Below, in pieces: positions 1-6,302 of a stretch of DNA of 6,929 nucleotides. The position numbers and the translations under genes are program-made. Numbering within the stretch: the first letter of the stretch is position 1; the number at the start of each line of letters is the position of its first letter. A model generated the notes under the pieces. That model was not told where the DNA came from. It saw nothing but the letters and a program-made list of their open reading frames with translations, and searched no databases. The stretch comes from Planctomycetota bacterium (lineage in GTDB: Bacteria; Planctomycetota; Phycisphaerae; WQYP01). The stretch is taken from NCBI GenBank assembly GCA_021838985.1, contig JAKCCC010000101.1, positions 1-6,929 of the forward strand, given 5' to 3'.

Positions 1-2
1 AT

Positions 3-443
3 CAGGCCCGCGTCTTGCTGACGGCGTATCGCGAGTTGTTCTATCGGCGAATTCCGCGCCAGGCGCCGCTGTGGTGGCCCACGCAGTGGTTCCGCCGCAC
101 CGAATGGGTCCGGATCCCGCATCAAAAGGCGGGCATCCACGAGACGCTCTCGCAGGCCTACACCATGTACCGCCGCGAGGTGCCGGCGGGGGACCGCGGC
201 AAGTTAAGCTTCTGGCGCTATGTGAAGCTTAATCAGGCCACCAGCAACACCTTGGGCCTGGCCTGGTTCGATCTGCAGCACCTGCGAACGATCATCCACG
301 CGATTTACGAGCTGGGCATTACGCCCGTTCAGTTCCAGCAGGTGGAGCAGTCGTTCCTGCAACCCTTGGCGCCGGACCACATGCCGATGGGCGAGTTCGT
401 GACGGATCTGGTTCCGCCGGAGCTCCTGGCGATGGGCAAATGA
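3..443 (+). CDS. C-terminal part of an unrecognised protein (5' end outside the window)
   Basis: The frame is open from the first complete codon at base 3, so the true start lies before the window; the TTG at 15 and later ATGs have no clear reason to be starts. At least 146 residues are visible, ending at TGA 441-443. The protein is rich in Trp, Tyr, Arg and Gln (LWWPTQWFRRTEWVRIP near its start, FWRYVKLNQATSN in the middle, FQQVEQSFLQPLAP near the end). It shows no signal peptide, membrane segment or metal-binding cluster in this part. The composition looks like a folded soluble domain rather than a shadow frame, and no gene opposes it on the other strand. I do not recognise the family and assign no function. 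It converges on carB, so the two do not share an operon. Confidence 0.7.
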   Translation, partial: QARVLLTAYRELFYRRIPRQAPLWWPTQWFRRTEWVRIPHQKAGIHETLSQAYTMYRREVPAGDRGKLSFWRYVKLNQATSNTLGLAWFDLQHLRTIIHAIYELGITPVQFQQVEQSFLQPLAPDHMPMGEFVTDLVPPELLAMGK

Positions 444-504
444 CGGGCGGACCAGCGCGAAGCGTTCGCCACGCCGGGTGAAAAGGGCGCAAGGCGATGA
501 ACCG

Positions 505-531
505 CGGATCAGACGGATCGGACGGATAAGC
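505..531. repeat. Three tandem 9-base units between convergent genes
   Basis: Three consecutive units read cggatcaga (505-513), cggatcgga (514-522) and cggataagc (523-531). They differ at only a few positions, mostly in the last unit. They follow the sequence gaaccg and are followed by cgcggag (531-537). The tract lies in the 165-base gap between the stop of the first gene and the stop of carB, where no coding frame is evident. Similar GGAT-rich short repeats occur in intergenic DNA of planctomycetes as I remember them, but that comparison was not made here. Confidence 0.6.
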
Positions 532-571
532 GCGGAGGTGAGCAGCCCTTGCGCGTTCGCGTAAGAGGCGG

Positions 572-601
572 TTGAAGAGCCTTCAAGGCTTGGCGTGAGC
601 C
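572..601. terminator. Pair of small hairpins just past the carB stop (possible weak terminator)
   Basis: A 6-base stem, ttgaag (572-577) with cttcaa (581-586) around a 3-base loop, is followed at once by ggct (587-590) pairing with agcc (598-601). A third small stem, gcgaa with ttcgc, lies at 457-469 next to the stop of the first gene. None is followed by a T-run on either strand, so these are not canonical intrinsic terminators. Their position between two converging genes is the main reason to list them. They may be chance structures in GC-rich DNA. Confidence 0.25.
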
Positions 602-608
602 GTTCGTA

Positions 609-3600
609 CTATGACGCCGGGACACCGGCCGGCTCGTGGGTACCGGCGGCGGATCCGGCCCGATCTTCAAGGTAATATTCCTGGATGCAACGCACGGACC
701 AGTCGCCGGCCTTGAGGCTTAAAATAGCGTCGGCGGCGGCCTCGGCGCCGGTGATCGTGGTGATGATGGGAATGTTGTGCAGCACCGCGGCGGCGCGGAT
801 GCGGCCCTCATCCGTGGTCGGCCCCTTTCTGGTCGGCGTGTTGATTAACAGTTGCACCTGTTTGTTCTTAAGTGCGTCGATTACGTTCGGCCGACCTTCG
901 CCGAGTTTGTTGATGCGGCGGCATGGGACGCCGGCGGCGGCAAGCGCCTGGTAGGTTCCCGCGGTGCAGATTAAATCAAAACCAGCCGCGGCCAACCGCC
1001 GCGCCGGGGCGATGATGGCCTTCTTATCAGCGTCGCGGACGGAAATATAAACCGTGCCGGTGAGTGGCAGGCTGGCCCCGGCCGCCATCTGCGACTTCGC
1101 GTACGCCACCGGGAACGTCCGGTCGATCCCCATCACCTCGCCGGTGGAACGCATCTCCGGCCCCAGAATCACATCGACCCCCGGGAATTTGTTGAAAGGG
1201 AACACGCTTTCCTTGACCGCCACATGGTGGCGCGGCGCTACCGCGCGGGTCAGCCCCAACTCCGCGAGGGTCTGACCGCACATCAGCTTGGCCGCGTGCC
1301 GGGCCCAGGGCACGCCGGTGGCCTTGCTCACGAACGGCACGGTGCGACTGGCGCGGGGATTGACTTCCAGAACATAAATTTGATCGTCTTTCACCGCAAA
1401 CTGCACATTCATCAAGCCACGCACTTGCAGGGCGCCGGCCAGGTCCAGGGTGATGCGGCGTATTTCCGCGACGATTGCCGCCGGCAGGCTGAAGGGCGGC
1501 AGGGCACACGCGGAATCGCCGGAGTGGATGCCGGCTTCTTCAATATGTTCCATGATGCCGATGGGCAGGTAGGCGCCTCCGTCGCCAATCGCGTCCACAT
1601 CCACTTCCGTGGCGTCGGCCAGGAAGCGGTCGATGAGCACCGGATGTTCGTCGGCCACTTCCACCGCATGCCGGATGTAATAGTTCAGCTGGGTTTCATC
1701 GGATACGATTTCCATGGCCCGCCCGCCCAGGACGTAGCTGGGCCGCATCAGCACCGGATAGCCGATGCGGGCGGCGACCTGGCGGGCCTGCTCGGCACTG
1801 TAGGCAATGCCGCCTTCCGGCTGCCGCAGGCCCAGCGTCGCGATCAGGCGGTTGAATTGGTCGCGGTCCTCCGCGGTTTCGATCGCCTCCACCGTGGTGC
1901 CGATGATGGGCGCTCCGGCATCCTTCAGGCCACGGGCGAGATTCAGCGGAGTTTGACCGCCCAATTGGACAATCACGCCCTTAACCCATCCGCCGCTCTG
2001 GCCGAGCGGGCGGCCATTAAGGCGTTCGATCACGTTAAGCACATCCTCGTGGGTGAGCGGCTCGAAAAATAGCAGGTCGGAGGTGTCGTAATCCGTGCTG
2101 ACCGTTTCGGGATTGGAATTGATCATCACGCTTTCCAGGCCCAAGTCACGGCAGGCGAAGGCCGCTTGGACGCAACAGTAATCAAACTCAATGCCCTGTC
2201 CGATGCGATTCGGTCCACCCCCCAGAATGATCACCTTGGGGCGGTCACTGCGGCGGATTTCATCATCGGTGCAGCGGGTGGTGCGCGCCCCCTGGCGGCA
2301 CAGCGCCGGCCTTTCATAGGTGGAGTAATAATACGGCGTGGCCGCCTCAAACTCGGCGGCGCAGGTGTCCACCAGTTTGTACACCGGTTCGATTTCCAAC
2401 CGCTGCCGCAGAGCGCGAACCTGCCCCGCCGTCAGCGACCAAACCGTGGCCAGTTGGATGTCCGAATAGCCCCACTCTTTGGCTTGACGCAGCAGAACGG
2501 CAAAATCCTCCCGGCGGCGGGTGGCGCTTTCCGCAGCGCTGACCACCCCATCCTGGCTGCTACGCGCCGCTCTCGTTTCGCCGTCGGCGCGTGCCTGGCG
2601 GTCTATCCCATCCGACCAATCGGCATCACGATCCGCGTGTTGGCTCGCGCCGTGTGAAGATTCTTGTTCGGCGTAAAGATTCTGGTCGTCCGACGGACCT
2701 CCACCCCCGGCAAGCCGGGGGCTATATATATTGTTGCGGCTTCGCCGCGTTGGGTAATCTGTGGATTGGGTTTGGCCGCGGTCCGCAGGCCGCGCTGGGG
2801 AAATAGGCGGCATCTGTGGATTTTCCGGTTCTCCGCCTACGGGCGCTGCGCCTTCCGCGACCAGCGCCGCCGCGTTGAGCCGGGCGGCGTGCAGGGTTGT
2901 TTCAAAGTCCACGAGCTGTTTCATTGCGGCCAGGAACCAGCGGTCAATTTTGGTCAGTTCATAAACCTGATCGATGGAATAGCCCATTTTGAAGGCGTAG
3001 CGGATGTAATAGGGCCGGCCCTGGCAGGGGCTGGAAAGTTTACGTTGGAGCTTTTCCCGCGGGATCGGCCAGCTTTGGGCGGCTTGCTCCAGCGCGGCGG
3101 TGCGGGTGACAAACGCCCCCCGGTCGCCCAGCGCCGCCGCGGGCGGCGTCACGGACGGGTCCTCCCGCGCCGCGTCTGGGCGTCCCCGGCTCTCCGCGTC
3201 CGGGTCAGCCCTTATCCGAGCGTCCGTCGGCCCGCGCCCTTCACCGGCCATCGCCCACCGCCACCATTTGTCGTTGCGGTCCAGGCCCAACCCGAAACGC
3301 TTGACCTCCATGGAGCGGATTCCTTTCTGCAGCGCTTCCTTGAACGTGCGCCCGATGCTCATCGCCTCCCCGACGCTCTTCATCTGCGTGGTGAGCGTTT
3401 CATCGGCATCGGGGAATTTTTCAAAAGTCCAGCGCGGAATTTTCACCACCACGTAATCGATGGACGGCTCGAAGCACGCCACGGTGCGGCGCGTGATATC
3501 GTTGGGCAGTTCGTCCAGCGTATAGCCGACGGCCAGCTTGGCGGCGATGCGGGCGATCGGAAAGCCGGTGGCCTTGCTGGCCAGAGCGCTGGAGCGTGAC

Positions 3601-4511
3601 ACCCGCGGGTTCATTTCGATGACCACCATTTCCCCGGTGTCCGGCTGCACGGCAAACTGGATGTTCGAGCCGCCGGTTTCCACACCGATGGCGCGAATCA
3701 CCGCGATGGCGGCGTCGCGCATGCGCTGGTATTCCTTGTCGGTAAGGGTTTGGGCGGGGGCCACCGTGATGGAGTCGCCGGTGTGCACGCCCATCGGATC
3801 AAAATTTTCGATGCTGCAGACGATCACCACGTTATCGGCGCGGTCGCGCATGACTTCCAGTTCATATTCCTTCCAGCCGAGCCGGGACTGGTCGATCTGG
3901 ATTTCGCTGATCATGGAAGCGTCCAGGCCGCGCTGGGCGAGCGTTTCAAATTCTTCCATATTCCAGGCGATGCCGGAACCCGTGCCGCCGAGCGTGAAGG
4001 AGGGACGGATGATGCAGGGCAGACCGGTATCGCGCACGATATCCCGCGCCTGCTCCATGCTGTAGGCCAGGCCGCTGCGCGGAACTTGCAGGCCGATGGC
4101 CTCCATGGTTTGTTTGAATTTACGCCGGTCTTCGCCCCGCTGAATGGCTTCCCGCGTGGCCCCGATCATCGCCACCTGGTAGCGCTCCAATACGCCCGCT
4201 TCGGCCAGAGCCACGGATACGTTCAAACCCGTTTGTCCGCCCAGCGTCGGCAACAGGGCATCGGGACGCTCCCGCGCGATAATTTTGGTGACGGCCTCGA
4301 CGGTGATAGGCTCAATATAAGTGCGGTCCGCCATTTCCGGATCCGTCATGATGGTGGCGGGGTTGGAATTCACCAGGATCACGCGGTAGCCCTCCTCTTT
4401 GAGGGCTTTGCAGGCCTGCGTGCCCGAATAATCAAATTCGCAGCCTTGCCCAATCACAATCGGCCCGGAGCCGATGATCAGAATGCTTTTTATATCTGTT
4501 CGTTTTGGCAT
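609..4511 (-). CDS. carB: Carbamoyl-phosphate synthase large subunit with expanded central domain
   Basis: CarB uses ammonia from CarA-bound glutamine, bicarbonate and two ATP to make carbamoyl phosphate in the cytoplasm for pyrimidine and arginine synthesis. The start [17 protein letters not shown] matches the family N-terminus, with GGAAGGGA 9 bases upstream. The first ATP-grasp half (about 1-403) aligns residue for residue with E. coli: R129, R169, E215, H243, Q285, E299 and N301 are at the same numbers. The second half starts near 759 ([19 protein letters not shown]) and keeps R883, R923, E969, E1049 and N1051. The MGS-like regulatory domain is about 1152-1275. The central domain is greatly enlarged: about 422-479 and 555-667 look inserted, with smaller extras near 734-748 and 832-842. 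By the second ATP site the offset from E. coli is 208 residues. The frame is continuous. carA is not adjacent. Identity is near certain; only the cause of the expansions is inferred. Confidence 0.97.
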   Translation of the reverse strand: MPKRTDIKSILIIGSGPIVIGQGCEFDYSGTQACKALKEEGYRVILVNSNPATIMTDPEMADRTYIEPITVEAVTKIIARERPDALLPTLGGQTGLNVSVALAEAGVLERYQVAMIGATREAIQRGEDRRKFKQTMEAIGLQVPRSGLAYSMEQARDIVRDTGLPCIIRPSFTLGGTGSGIAWNMEEFETLAQRGLDASMISEIQIDQSRLGWKEYELEVMRDRADNVVIVCSIENFDPMGVHTGDSITVAPAQTLTDKEYQRMRDAAIAVIRAIGVETGGSNIQFAVQPDTGEMVVIEMNPRVSRSSALASKATGFPIARIAAKLAVGYTLDELPNDITRRTVACFEPSIDYVVVKIPRWTFEKFPDADETLTTQMKSVGEAMSIGRTFKEALQKGIRSMEVKRFGLGLDRNDKWWRWAMAGEGRGPTDARIRADPDAESRGRPDAAREDPSVTPPAAALGDRGAFVTRTAALEQAAQSWPIPREKLQRKLSSPCQGRPYYIRYAFKMGYSIDQVYELTKIDRWFLAAMKQLVDFETTLHAARLNAAALVAEGAAPVGGEPENPQMPPISPARPADRGQTQSTDYPTRRSRNNIYSPRLAGGGGPSDDQNLYAEQESSHGASQHADRDADWSDGIDRQARADGETRAARSSQDGVVSAAESATRRREDFAVLLRQAKEWGYSDIQLATVWSLTAGQVRALRQRLEIEPVYKLVDTCAAEFEAATPYYYSTYERPALCRQGARTTRCTDDEIRRSDRPKVIILGGGPNRIGQGIEFDYCCVQAAFACRDLGLESVMINSNPETVSTDYDTSDLLFFEPLTHEDVLNVIERLNGRPLGQSGGWVKGVIVQLGGQTPLNLARGLKDAGAPIIGTTVEAIETAEDRDQFNRLIATLGLRQPEGGIAYSAEQARQVAARIGYPVLMRPSYVLGGRAMEIVSDETQLNYYIRHAVEVADEHPVLIDRFLADATEVDVDAIGDGGAYLPIGIMEHIEEAGIHSGDSACALPPFSLPAAIVAEIRRITLDLAGALQVRGLMNVQFAVKDDQIYVLEVNPRASRTVPFVSKATGVPWARHAAKLMCGQTLAELGLTRAVAPRHHVAVKESVFPFNKFPGVDVILGPEMRSTGEVMGIDRTFPVAYAKSQMAAGASLPLTGTVYISVRDADKKAIIAPARRLAAAGFDLICTAGTYQALAAAGVPCRRINKLGEGRPNVIDALKNKQVQLLINTPTRKGPTTDEGRIRAAAVLHNIPIITTITGAEAAADAILSLKAGDWSVRCIQEYYLEDRAGSAAGTHEPAGVPAS
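2511..2849 (-). other. 113-codon in-frame insertion in the CarB oligomerisation domain
   Basis: Residues about 555-667 separate two stretches that are contiguous in ordinary CarB: ...[19 protein letters not shown] before and [20 protein letters not shown] after. The insert is hydrophilic and low in large aliphatic residues, rich in Arg, Asp, Ser, Gly, Pro and Gln, as expected of a disordered loop. It contains repeat copy A. On the plus strand next to that copy are two near-identical direct repeats, aagattcttgttcggcgt (2657-2674) and aagattctggtcgtccga (2676-2693). There is no stop codon in the carB frame. Boundaries are estimated from memory of the family and may be off by several codons. Confidence 0.75.
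2703..2822 (+). repeat. Palindromic repeat element, copy A, inside the carB reading frame
   Basis: Read on the plus strand, it has a stem cccccgg (2704-2710) with ccggggg (2715-2721), then a TATATAT spacer, then a second hairpin gcggc (2736-2740), loop ttc, gccgc (2744-2748), then gttgggtaatc. The stretch 2715-2759 matches 5674-5719 upstream of coaX at roughly four fifths of positions with one gap. A second, longer version of the right-hand hairpin module follows at 2771-2822. Both modules end in ctgtggatt. In carB the first module is translated antisense as [19 protein letters not shown] (residues about 586-604). The frame chosen avoids the TAG that the TATATAG sequence would give in another phase. 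Confidence 0.8.
3075..3248 (-). other. 58-codon in-frame insertion in CarB with an internal palindrome
   Basis: Residues about 422-479 lie between DKWWRWAM and SWPIPREKL and are almost only Ala, Arg, Asp, Pro, Gly and Glu, ending in an Ala-rich stretch. The DNA holds a perfect 7-base stem with 3-base loop at 3132-3148 (cgccgcc, gcg, ggcggcg). It also has cttatccg (3211-3218) and ctccgcg (3192-3198), the reverse complements of two words found side by side at 523-537. This linker varies in length among bacterial CarB proteins as I recall them, so part of it may be normal for the lineage. Confidence 0.5.
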
Positions 4512-4544
4512 CGCCGGTGGTTCCCTTCCGAGGCGTCACTTTCT

Positions 4545-4550
4545 ATCATA
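4545..4550 (-). promoter_or_regulatory. Possible -10 box for carB
   Basis: On the minus strand the hexamer is TATGAT, five of six matches to the sigma-70 consensus, about 34 bases ahead of the carB start, in an otherwise very GC-rich stretch. No good -35 hexamer is seen 16-18 bases upstream, so this is only a candidate. If it is used, carB has its own promoter and a leader of about 27 bases, separate from read-through from coaX. Confidence 0.35.
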
Positions 4551-4561
4551 AGCCGCCCCCG

Positions 4562-4586
4562 CCGGAAAGTCGCCCGGAGGTTCCGG
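4562..4586. repeat. Inverted repeat in the coaX-carB gap
   Basis: ccggaa (4562-4567) pairs perfectly with ttccgg (4581-4586) around a 13-base loop. It sits between the heptamer tract and the candidate carB -10 box. It could form a hairpin in a coaX read-through transcript. There is no T-run beside it on the minus strand, so a terminator role is not supported. Confidence 0.35.
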
Positions 4587-4627
4587 TTTATGGTTCATGG
4601 TTTATGGTTTGTGGTTTATGGTTGCAT
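4585..4627. repeat. Heptamer tandem tract (GGTTTAT units)
   Basis: Six units in a row: ggtttat, ggttcat, ggtttat, ggtttgt, ggtttat, and an 8-base ggttgcat. Three are identical and the others differ by one or two changes. On the carB/coaX strand the unit is ATAAACC. The tract is far more AT-rich than its surroundings and lies wholly between the two genes. It resembles the short heptanucleotide tandem repeats described from cyanobacteria in design, though not in sequence as far as I know. Confidence 0.8.
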
Positions 4628-4643
4628 GGGCTGGTTTTTTTCC

Positions 4644-4664
4644 TTCTTACTTCACCCTTCATCC
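4644..4664. repeat. Second heptamer tandem tract spanning the coaX stop
   Basis: Three plus-strand units, ttcttac (4644-4650), ttcaccc (4651-4657) and ttcatcc (4658-4664), share the ttcNNNc pattern. On the coding strand they read GGATGAA, GGGTGAA, GTAAGAA, and the coaX stop TGA falls inside the middle unit. The last residues of CoaX (KDEG) are therefore encoded by repeat DNA. Three imperfect units is a short tract, so some chance is possible. Confidence 0.5.
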
Positions 4665-5467
4665 TTTCGTCCATGATGATGTTCCCAAACCCAAGCCGCG
4701 CCCTGCAGCACCAGATCGGGAATGAACGAATCCACCAGACCACTGGCATCCAGCACCCGTCGGGCGTCGCCACCCGTGGCGACCACGTGCGGCCACGAAC
4801 CGAGATGTTCAGCGTAACGCTCCAACAGCTCCCGCACCGCTCCGCGCGCCGCCGCATAAAGGCCCAGATTCAAAGCTTCCATGGTATCGCGGCCAAAGGG
4901 CGCCGGGGGCCGGCTCGAGTCGCCCGGTGGGGCGTCCGGCGCCGCCAGCGAGGCCAGCGGCAATTGCGCCGCGCCCGCCTGCAGGGCCTTGGCGGCCATG
5001 ACCAGACCGGGGGCGATCGCTCCGCCTAAAAACACGCCTTCCGCATCGATACAGTCAACCACCAGGGCGGTGCCAGCGCTGATAATTGCGCACGCCTGTT
5101 GCGTGTTAACGTAGGCGCACAAAGCCCCTAACAACCGGTCCACGCCAACGGTGCGCGGGTCGGCCAGGCGGCTGCGCAGCGGAATGTCCAGGTCCACGCC
5201 GATCAGCGCCGGCACGCAACCCGAAGCGTGCCGCGCCAACTCCACGACCCGCGCCGTGAGCGGCGGATTAACGCTGGCCAGCACTATTCCATCCGGGGCC
5301 GGATTCGCGCCCGCGCGGCTGCACCCGATCAGTTTTTCCAGCGCCGACGGCAACTGCGTTTCCATGGCTTCGACACCGATCCGGATGGCCGGATCGGCGC
5401 TTTTAGCCCGCGTATACAATCCCATACCAATACGGGTATTGCCCAGATCAATCGCAATAACGCTCAT
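4652..5467 (-). CDS. coaX: Type III pantothenate kinase
   Basis: CoaX phosphorylates pantothenate with ATP, the first committed step of coenzyme A synthesis, in the cytoplasm. It is an ASKHA-fold enzyme unrelated to the CoaA kinases. The start chosen gives MSVIAIDLGNTRIGMGLY, which places the phosphate-binding DxGNT motif at residues 7-11 as usual. An upstream in-frame ATG at 5524 would add 19 unrelated residues. Further family motifs are DPRTVGVDRLLGA (103-115, catalytic Asp expected at 110), SAGTALVVD (130-138), GGAIAPG (148-154) and TGGD (231-234). The length of 271 residues is slightly above the usual 255 or so, partly from a Pro-rich stretch at 176-189 and a His-rich tail (EHHHGRKDEG) running into repeat DNA. 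It lies 140 bases upstream of carB on the same strand. birA, often next to coaX, is not seen. Confidence 0.95.
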   Translation of the reverse strand: MSVIAIDLGNTRIGMGLYTRAKSADPAIRIGVEAMETQLPSALEKLIGCSRAGANPAPDGIVLASVNPPLTARVVELARHASGCVPALIGVDLDIPLRSRLADPRTVGVDRLLGALCAYVNTQQACAIISAGTALVVDCIDAEGVFLGGAIAPGLVMAAKALQAGAAQLPLASLAAPDAPPGDSSRPPAPFGRDTMEALNLGLYAAARGAVRELLERYAEHLGSWPHVVATGGDARRVLDASGLVDSFIPDLVLQGAAWVWEHHHGRKDEG

Positions 5468-5478
5468 AGGAATATCGA

Positions 5479-5488
5479 CCTCTTCTTC
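5479..5488 (-). promoter_or_regulatory. Ribosome binding site that fixes the coaX start
   Basis: The minus strand reads gaagaagagg, ending 11 bases before the ATG at 5467. The spacing is slightly long but usable, and no comparable purine tract precedes the alternative ATG at 5524. Together with the DxGNT position this supports the shorter protein. Confidence 0.5.
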
Positions 5489-5630
5489 TGGCCATGCCCG
5501 CGGCCTCCCCAGGGCGTGCCGCAACGGCGTATCCTATCGCCCGGCCTTTGCGCCACAATCCTTCGAAATCCTTGCGCCATGGGAAAAGTTTTGTTCGTCG
5601 TGAGAACAGCAGGTTCGGCGGTGGCGCGTT

Positions 5631-5720
5631 ACCCCCGGCATAGTCCGCCGAAGCGGGTCCGCCTCCGTGCGGACCGGGGGCTATATATTTTGGTTGCGGC
5701 CCCACCGCGCTGGGTTATCG
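5631..5720 (+). repeat. Palindromic repeat element, copy B, intergenic
   Basis: It begins acccccggcatag and reaches ccgggggctatatatttt, ttgcggccccaccgcgctgg and gttatcg. The outer stem cccccg (5632-5637) pairs with cggggg (5675-5680). Between them are two further perfect hairpins: ccgc with gcgg (5645-5656, loop cgaa) and gtccgc with gcggac (5657-5674, loop ctccgt). These tile without overlap into a three-way junction. After the AT spacer, gcgg (5697-5700 region) and ccgc (5704-5707 region) form the right-hand hairpin. Copy A in carB has the same plan but only a 4-base loop in place of the two inner hairpins. Confidence 0.8.
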
Positions 5721-5837
5721 GTAGTCAAGCTCCCGGCCATCATTTCCCGCACACCATGTGCAGCCACGCCGCCAGTTCCCAGCTGTAACCATCGATGTCG
5801 GATGGCTTGGCCCGCTGCTTTGCCGCCCGGCCCAGGG

Positions 5838-5853
5838 CGAGGCGTTAGCCTCG
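5838..5853. repeat. Perfect 6-base hairpin with GTTA/TAAC loop after the HEPN gene
   Basis: cgaggc (5838-5843), loop gtta, gcctcg (5848-5853). It starts 12 bases past the HEPN stop on the minus strand. It has no T-run, so it would be a weak terminator at best. The sequence, followed by ggttcagccggttca, resembles intergenic repeat families I remember from planctomycetes, which I cannot verify here. Confidence 0.4.
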
Positions 5854-5864
5854 GTTCAGCCGGT

Positions 5865-6302
5865 TCACGTGCGCTCGGCGGCGGAGGGGCCAAACCGCGC
5901 CGGAAGGACCCCCAGCACCGCAGCGCGGACTGCACAGGCGGCGCCGATGGCCTGCTGCGCCTCCTGCCTGCTCGGCTCCGGCTGATCACCGGGGTAGCGG
6001 CTGACAACGGCATACGGGTTCAGGGCGACGGCATTCAGCAGACTCTCCGCGAAGGGAGCGTCGCGGGAAGCAGCCAGGCGGAGGAGTTGGCCGATATTGT
6101 GCGTTTTGGGCGGTTCAATTTCCCACCAAGTCAGTAAGGCCTTCAGCCATTTCTCGGCGGCCTGTTGCGCGTGAAAACAGGATGCGAACAACAGCGGCGG
6201 TTCGCGCACCAGCAGCGCCTCGGCGGCATCCTTGTCGTGATCGGCCTTGAAGAACCACTCCTGCACGAGTTTAAGGCGTGCGTCCTCATCCGGCGGCTTC
6301 AT
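5865..6302 (-). CDS. HEPN-domain protein, partner of the upstream nucleotidyltransferase
   Basis: A 145-residue helical protein of the HEPN superfamily (Pfam PF05168-like). Family signatures are WFFKADHDKDAAEALL (16-31), CFHAQQAAEKWLKALL (42-57), KTHNIGQLL (66-74) and YAVVSRYPGD (97-106), followed by a final helix. HEPN proteins include ribonuclease toxins and scaffold partners of minimal nucleotidyltransferases. The Rx4-6H motif typical of the active ribonucleases (as in HepT, PF01934) is not seen: after R102 comes YPGDQPEPS with no His. Nuclease activity is therefore uncertain. The start ATG lies inside the end of the nucleotidyltransferase gene, 17 bases overlapping in another frame, with GGGAAAG about 7 bases upstream, suggesting translational coupling. 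The Arg/Pro/Ala-rich tail after residue 130 looks unconserved. Family assignment is secure; a toxin role is inference. Confidence 0.9.
   Translation of the reverse strand: MKPPDEDARLKLVQEWFFKADHDKDAAEALLVREPPLLFASCFHAQQAAEKWLKALLTWWEIEPPKTHNIGQLLRLAASRDAPFAESLLNAVALNPYAVVSRYPGDQPEPSRQEAQQAIGAACAVRAAVLGVLPARFGPSAAERT

Larger units (their letters stand above)
5468..5864. other. 397-base intergenic region upstream of coaX
   Basis: No convincing gene is seen. From left to right it holds the coaX ribosome binding site, about 140 bases with no clear promoter (ttgtgg and taggat near 5540-5570 on the minus strand are poor matches), repeat copy B (5631-5720), and about 145 bases leading to the HEPN gene stop with a small perfect hairpin at 5838-5853. 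Open frames across it are unlikely to be genes: they overlap the repeat, lack family motifs and have no ribosome binding site. Confidence 0.6.

Noticed and set aside
2511..2849. The CarB expansion as an intein or group I/II intron.
   Set aside because: It is only 113 codons, lacks intein splice motifs such as a terminal His-Asn, has no intron-like core, and is at a loop rather than an active-site motif.
2511..3248. The CarB expansions as a sign of a pseudogene or frameshift.
   Set aside because: The frame is open over all 1300 residues and the catalytic residues and C-terminal domain are present.
2664..3599. Long plus-strand open frame of 311 codons opposite carB.
   Set aside because: It is antisense to carB, whose protein is strongly conserved. 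Long shadow frames are expected in GC-rich genes, and the product shows no domain.
4585..4627. The heptamer tract as a CRISPR array or telomere.
   Set aside because: There are no spacers between units and the array is about 43 bases inside the chromosome between two genes, so neither fits.
4631..4642. Run of seven T on the plus strand as an intrinsic terminator.
   Set aside because: No GC-rich hairpin precedes it on the plus strand and no plus-strand gene ends there.
5467..5524. Longer CoaX starting at the ATG at 5524.
   Set aside because: The extra 19 residues precede the normal family N-terminus and lack a ribosome binding site; the internal ATG has one.
5448..5705. Minus-strand 85-codon open frame across the coaX start and copy B.
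   Set aside because: It overlaps the well-supported coaX start, reads through repeat DNA and has no family motifs.
5755..5864. Short minus-strand open frame ending KPSDIDGYSWELAAWLHMVCGK, just downstream of the HEPN gene.
   Set aside because: It reads like protein but is only about 34 codons between stops, has no ATG, GTG or TTG start and no ribosome binding site. It could be a remnant of a lost gene, but this cannot be supported.
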